A stretch of DNA of 64,000 nucleotides from Actinoallomurus oryzae (lineage in GTDB: Bacteria > Actinomycetota > Actinomycetes > Streptosporangiales > Streptosporangiaceae). The position numbers and the translations under genes were made by a program. Below the pieces are notes generated by a model, which was given only the letters and a program-made list of their open reading frames with translations, had not been told where the DNA came from and searched no databases. The stretch is taken from positions 310,001 to 374,000 of the forward strand of contig NZ_BAABHF010000016.1 in assembly GCF_039541955.1 (NCBI RefSeq). Direction: 5' to 3'. This document shows positions 61,522 through 64,000 of this stretch, in pieces. The number at the start of each line of letters is the position of its first letter. Position 1 is the stretch's first letter.

Positions 61522-64000
61522 TCATGCCTCTTCCTGGTCGGGCGCGGGCAGCAGCCCGGTCTGCACCTGGATGGTCCTGCGGCGGACGAACCACTGAGCG
61601 CGTCCGGGCGGCAGAGTCCTCGGCCGGAGACCCCCGAACAGCACGCCTTCGCTCTGCGGGCACGACATCAGCAGGGCGGGGGTGTTCAGCTCGGTGAGGC
61701 GGCGGATCAGCGGGTCGCTCATGCTGCGGCTCACGCCGCCCGCGGACCGGGCGATGAGAAGATGCAGACCGATCTCCGCGCCCTGCGCGAGGACTTCGAG
61801 CAGAGGGTCGAAGGCCCCTGCGGCGCTCCCGCCGCCGCTCAGCATGTCGTAGTCGTCGCAGACGACGAACAGTTTCGGCCCTTCCCACCAGTCGCGGCGG
61901 CGCAGCCGGTCGGGCGTGATCTCGGGTCCCGGCACGCGCGCCCGCAGTGACTGCGCGGCGGCGACGATCACCTGCCGCGCCACGTCGATGGAGACGGCGT
62001 ATCCGAGCTGCTGCTCCGCCGGCACCGCGTGGTAGAGCTCGCGGCGGAAGTCGATGAGCATGACCCGGGCCTCGTCGGGCGTGTAGCGCTCGACGATCGC
62101 CTGGGTGAACAGGCGCAGCAGGTTCGTCTTGCCGCTCTCGGTGTCCCCGACGACCAGCAGGTGCGGCGTGGTCTCGAAGTCGTGGCGCACCGGTCCGAGC
62201 TCGTTCTCCTCGATGCCGAACGGCACGCGCAGGTCGCCGTCGGGCTCGGGCAGGTCGGCCGCGGGCAGGATCGCCGGCAGCATGCGCACGGCAGGGGCCC
62301 GCGGGCCGTCCCATGCCCCGGCGACCCGGGCGACCAGCTCGGCGGTGCCGTCGGAGAGATCGGCGGTCGACCCGCGGCCGTCGACCCGCGGCAGCCCGGT
62401 GAGGAAGTGCAGCCGGTCTTCGCGCAGGCCGCGGCCGGGGATGCGCGGGACGGTCTGGGCGACCCGCATGTTCACCATCGAGTCCACGGCGTCGCCGAGG
62501 CGGAGTTCGAAGCGCGTGGCGATCTGGTCGCGCAACGCCGGCTGTATCTCCGACCAGCGCGGCGACGCGACCATGAGGTGGATGCCGTAGTTCAGGCCAC
62601 GCGCGCCGAGCTGCGCGACGTTCTGAGAGAGATCCATGAAGTCCTGACGCAGCGTCGACCAGCCGTCCACGACGAGGAACACGTCGCCGTGCTGCTCCCC
62701 GGGCAGCCCGCCGGCGGCCAGCATGCGCCGGAACGTCGCCATCGAGTCGATGCCGCGTTCGGCGAACAGCCGCTCCCGGTGGGCGAGCAGGGTGAAGATG
62801 TCGCCGACCGTACGGTTCACGCGGTCGATGTCCAGGCGCCCGGTCACCCCGCCGACGTGCGGCAGCCCGCTGAGCGCGGTGAGCGTGCCCCCGCCGAAGT
62901 CGAGGCAGTAGAACTGCACGTCACGCGGTGAGTGGGTGACCGTCAGCGCGGTGACGAGCGTCCGCAGCAGTGTGCTCTTGCCGGACTGCGGGCCCCCCGC
63001 GATGCCCACGTGCCCGCCGGCGCCCGACAGGTCGGCCATGAGGGGGTCGCGGCGCTGGTCGAACGGCCGGTCGACGATGCCGACGGGCACCGACAGCGGC
63101 GTGGGCCACCGCCAGAAGACCGGCATGCCGGCCTCGAGGCCCAGCAGTTCGTCGAGTGTCGGCGGCACGCCGAGCGGCGGCAGCCACACCTGGTGGGCGG
63201 GCGGACCCACGCCGCGCAGGCGTCCGATCGCCACCGACAGCAGGCTGTCCGCCTCTTCCTCGGTCTCCTCCGGCTGCGGCTCCGGCTCGACCGGCCGCTG
63301 CGGCGCGACGTACCGGCTGGTGTACGGCACGAGCTTGGTCGCCGCGGTCCGGACCGCGGCGCCGCGCTTGGGCCGGTACGGGCCGGAGACGTAGGCGGCC
63401 TTGAACCGCAGCAGGGAGTCGATGTCGTTCTTCAGGAAGCCGCTGCCCGGCTGGGGCGGGAGCTGGTAGGCGTCCGGCGAGCCGAGCACGCTGCGGCTCT
63501 CCATCGCCGAGAACGTCCGCAGCGCGATCCGGTACGACAGGTGCGACTCGAGCTGGTGGATCCGGCCCTCGTCCAGCCGCTGGCTCGCCAGCAGGAGGTG
63601 TACGCCCAGCGACCGGCCGAGCCGCCCGATCATCACGAACAGGTCCATGAACTCCCGGTGCGCGGCGAGCAGCTCGCTGAACTCGTCGACCACCACGAAC
63701 AGCGCGGGCAGCGGGGCCAGCGGCGTCCCCTTGGCGCGGGCGTTCTCGTACTCATGGATCGAGGAGAAGTTCCCGGCGGCGCGCAGCAGCTCCTGGCGGC
63801 GGATCAGCTCGCCGTGCAGGGCGTCCTGCATGCGGGCGACCAGCGCGACCTCCTCGGCGAGGTTCGTGATGACCGCGGACGTGTGCGGCAGCTCGTCCAG
63901 GCCCAGGAACGTCGCGCCGCCCTTGAAGTCGACGAGCACGAAGTTGAGCACCTCGGAGGAGTGGGTGAGGGCGAGTGCCAGCACCAGCGTGCGCAGCAGC
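61522..64000 (-). CDS. eccC: EccC-like FtsK/SpoIIIE ATPase of the T7SS (5' end outside window)
   Basis: The frame is open to the window edge, so the N-terminal membrane part and the Walker A of domain 1 are missing; at least 820 residues are visible. Domain 1 shows LNFVLVDFKGGATF and Walker B ALFVVVDEFSELL. Domain 2 has Walker A GGPQSGKSTLLRTL and DVFLVVDGWSTL. Domain 3 has GDTESGKTNLLRLF and KLFVVCDDYDML. This three-ATPase chain is the hallmark of EccC, which binds the secretion signal of WXG100 substrates and powers export. It is the first gene of the T7SS core in the window. Confidence 0.96.
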   Translation of the reverse strand, partial: LLRTLVLALALTHSSEVLNFVLVDFKGGATFLGLDELPHTSAVITNLAEEVALVARMQDALHGELIRRQELLRAAGNFSSIHEYENARAKGTPLAPLPALFVVVDEFSELLAAHREFMDLFVMIGRLGRSLGVHLLLASQRLDEGRIHQLESHLSYRIALRTFSAMESRSVLGSPDAYQLPPQPGSGFLKNDIDSLLRFKAAYVSGPYRPKRGAAVRTAATKLVPYTSRYVAPQRPVEPEPQPEETEEEADSLLSVAIGRLRGVGPPAHQVWLPPLGVPPTLDELLGLEAGMPVFWRWPTPLSVPVGIVDRPFDQRRDPLMADLSGAGGHVGIAGGPQSGKSTLLRTLVTALTVTHSPRDVQFYCLDFGGGTLTALSGLPHVGGVTGRLDIDRVNRTVGDIFTLLAHRERLFAERGIDSMATFRRMLAAGGLPGEQHGDVFLVVDGWSTLRQDFMDLSQNVAQLGARGLNYGIHLMVASPRWSEIQPALRDQIATRFELRLGDAVDSMVNMRVAQTVPRIPGRGLREDRLHFLTGLPRVDGRGSTADLSDGTAELVARVAGAWDGPRAPAVRMLPAILPAADLPEPDGDLRVPFGIEENELGPVRHDFETTPHLLVVGDTESGKTNLLRLFTQAIVERYTPDEARVMLIDFRRELYHAVPAEQQLGYAVSIDVARQVIVAAAQSLRARVPGPEITPDRLRRRDWWEGPKLFVVCDDYDMLSGGGSAAGAFDPLLEVLAQGAEIGLHLLIARSAGGVSRSMSDPLIRRLTELNTPALLMSCPQSEGVLFGGLRPRTLPPGRAQWFVRRRTIQVQTGLLPAPDQEEA

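Overview
The window is high-G+C DNA dense with GTG/ATG starts, overlapping operons, lipoprotein and WXG100 genes, and an ESX-like type VII secretion system (T7SS). It points to a filamentous actinobacterium, probably Streptosporangiales/Thermomonosporaceae-like; this assignment is inference. No rRNA, tRNA or CRISPR array was recognised.

1-12,080: a plus-strand operon runs from the end of an alpha/beta hydrolase through a CapA-like protein, a CaiB/BaiF CoA-transferase and two 2-hydroxyacyl-CoA dehydratase-like subunits that lack most cluster cysteines. A scarred stretch follows: a LysR remnant, then a chimeric gene joining half a ferritin-like domain to the C-lobe of a Ser/Thr kinase, a membrane segment and a B-lectin domain. 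Next come an acetyltransferase, a secreted clan GH-A glycoside hydrolase, and a small membrane protein paired with a sodium:solute symporter.

12,080-21,600: a minus-strand MarR - P450 - ferredoxin - ferredoxin reductase cluster is decaying (one-base frameshift in the P450, internal deletion plus frameshift in the reductase). A response regulator - histidine kinase - PepSY operon is split by a 2.4 kb IS701-like composite element. It carries a lipoprotein hydrolase between two defective IS copies and is flanked by a TTAA target duplication that supplies the kinase's stop codon. A secreted protein and a PAP2 phosphatase follow.

21,600-28,700: a rhamnoside utilisation locus consists of a divergent AraC regulator, two sugar ABC permeases, a GH78 alpha-L-rhamnosidase and a solute-binding lipoprotein, with no dedicated ATPase.

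28,700-31,100: a single gene fuses an ABC ATPase, an XRE DNA-binding domain and a STAND/NB-ARC ATPase.

31,059-64,000, all on the minus strand: a T7SS locus of at least 33 kb. In transcription order: EccC (runs off the window), EccD, EccB, two WXG100 proteins, a 592-aa acidic protein, a 933-aa repeat protein, a YbaB-like protein, a 120-aa protein, a 5,294-aa giant protein, a 703-aa membrane-anchored protein, and a protein fusing a beta-helix to two CbxX/EccA-type AAA+ domains. The giant has a T7SS-type N-terminus, an anthrax-lethal-factor-like metalloprotease domain, long helical repeats, a large unrecognised module and a C-terminal protein-glutaminase-like Cys-His-Asp domain. It is the likely effector and the most striking object in the window.
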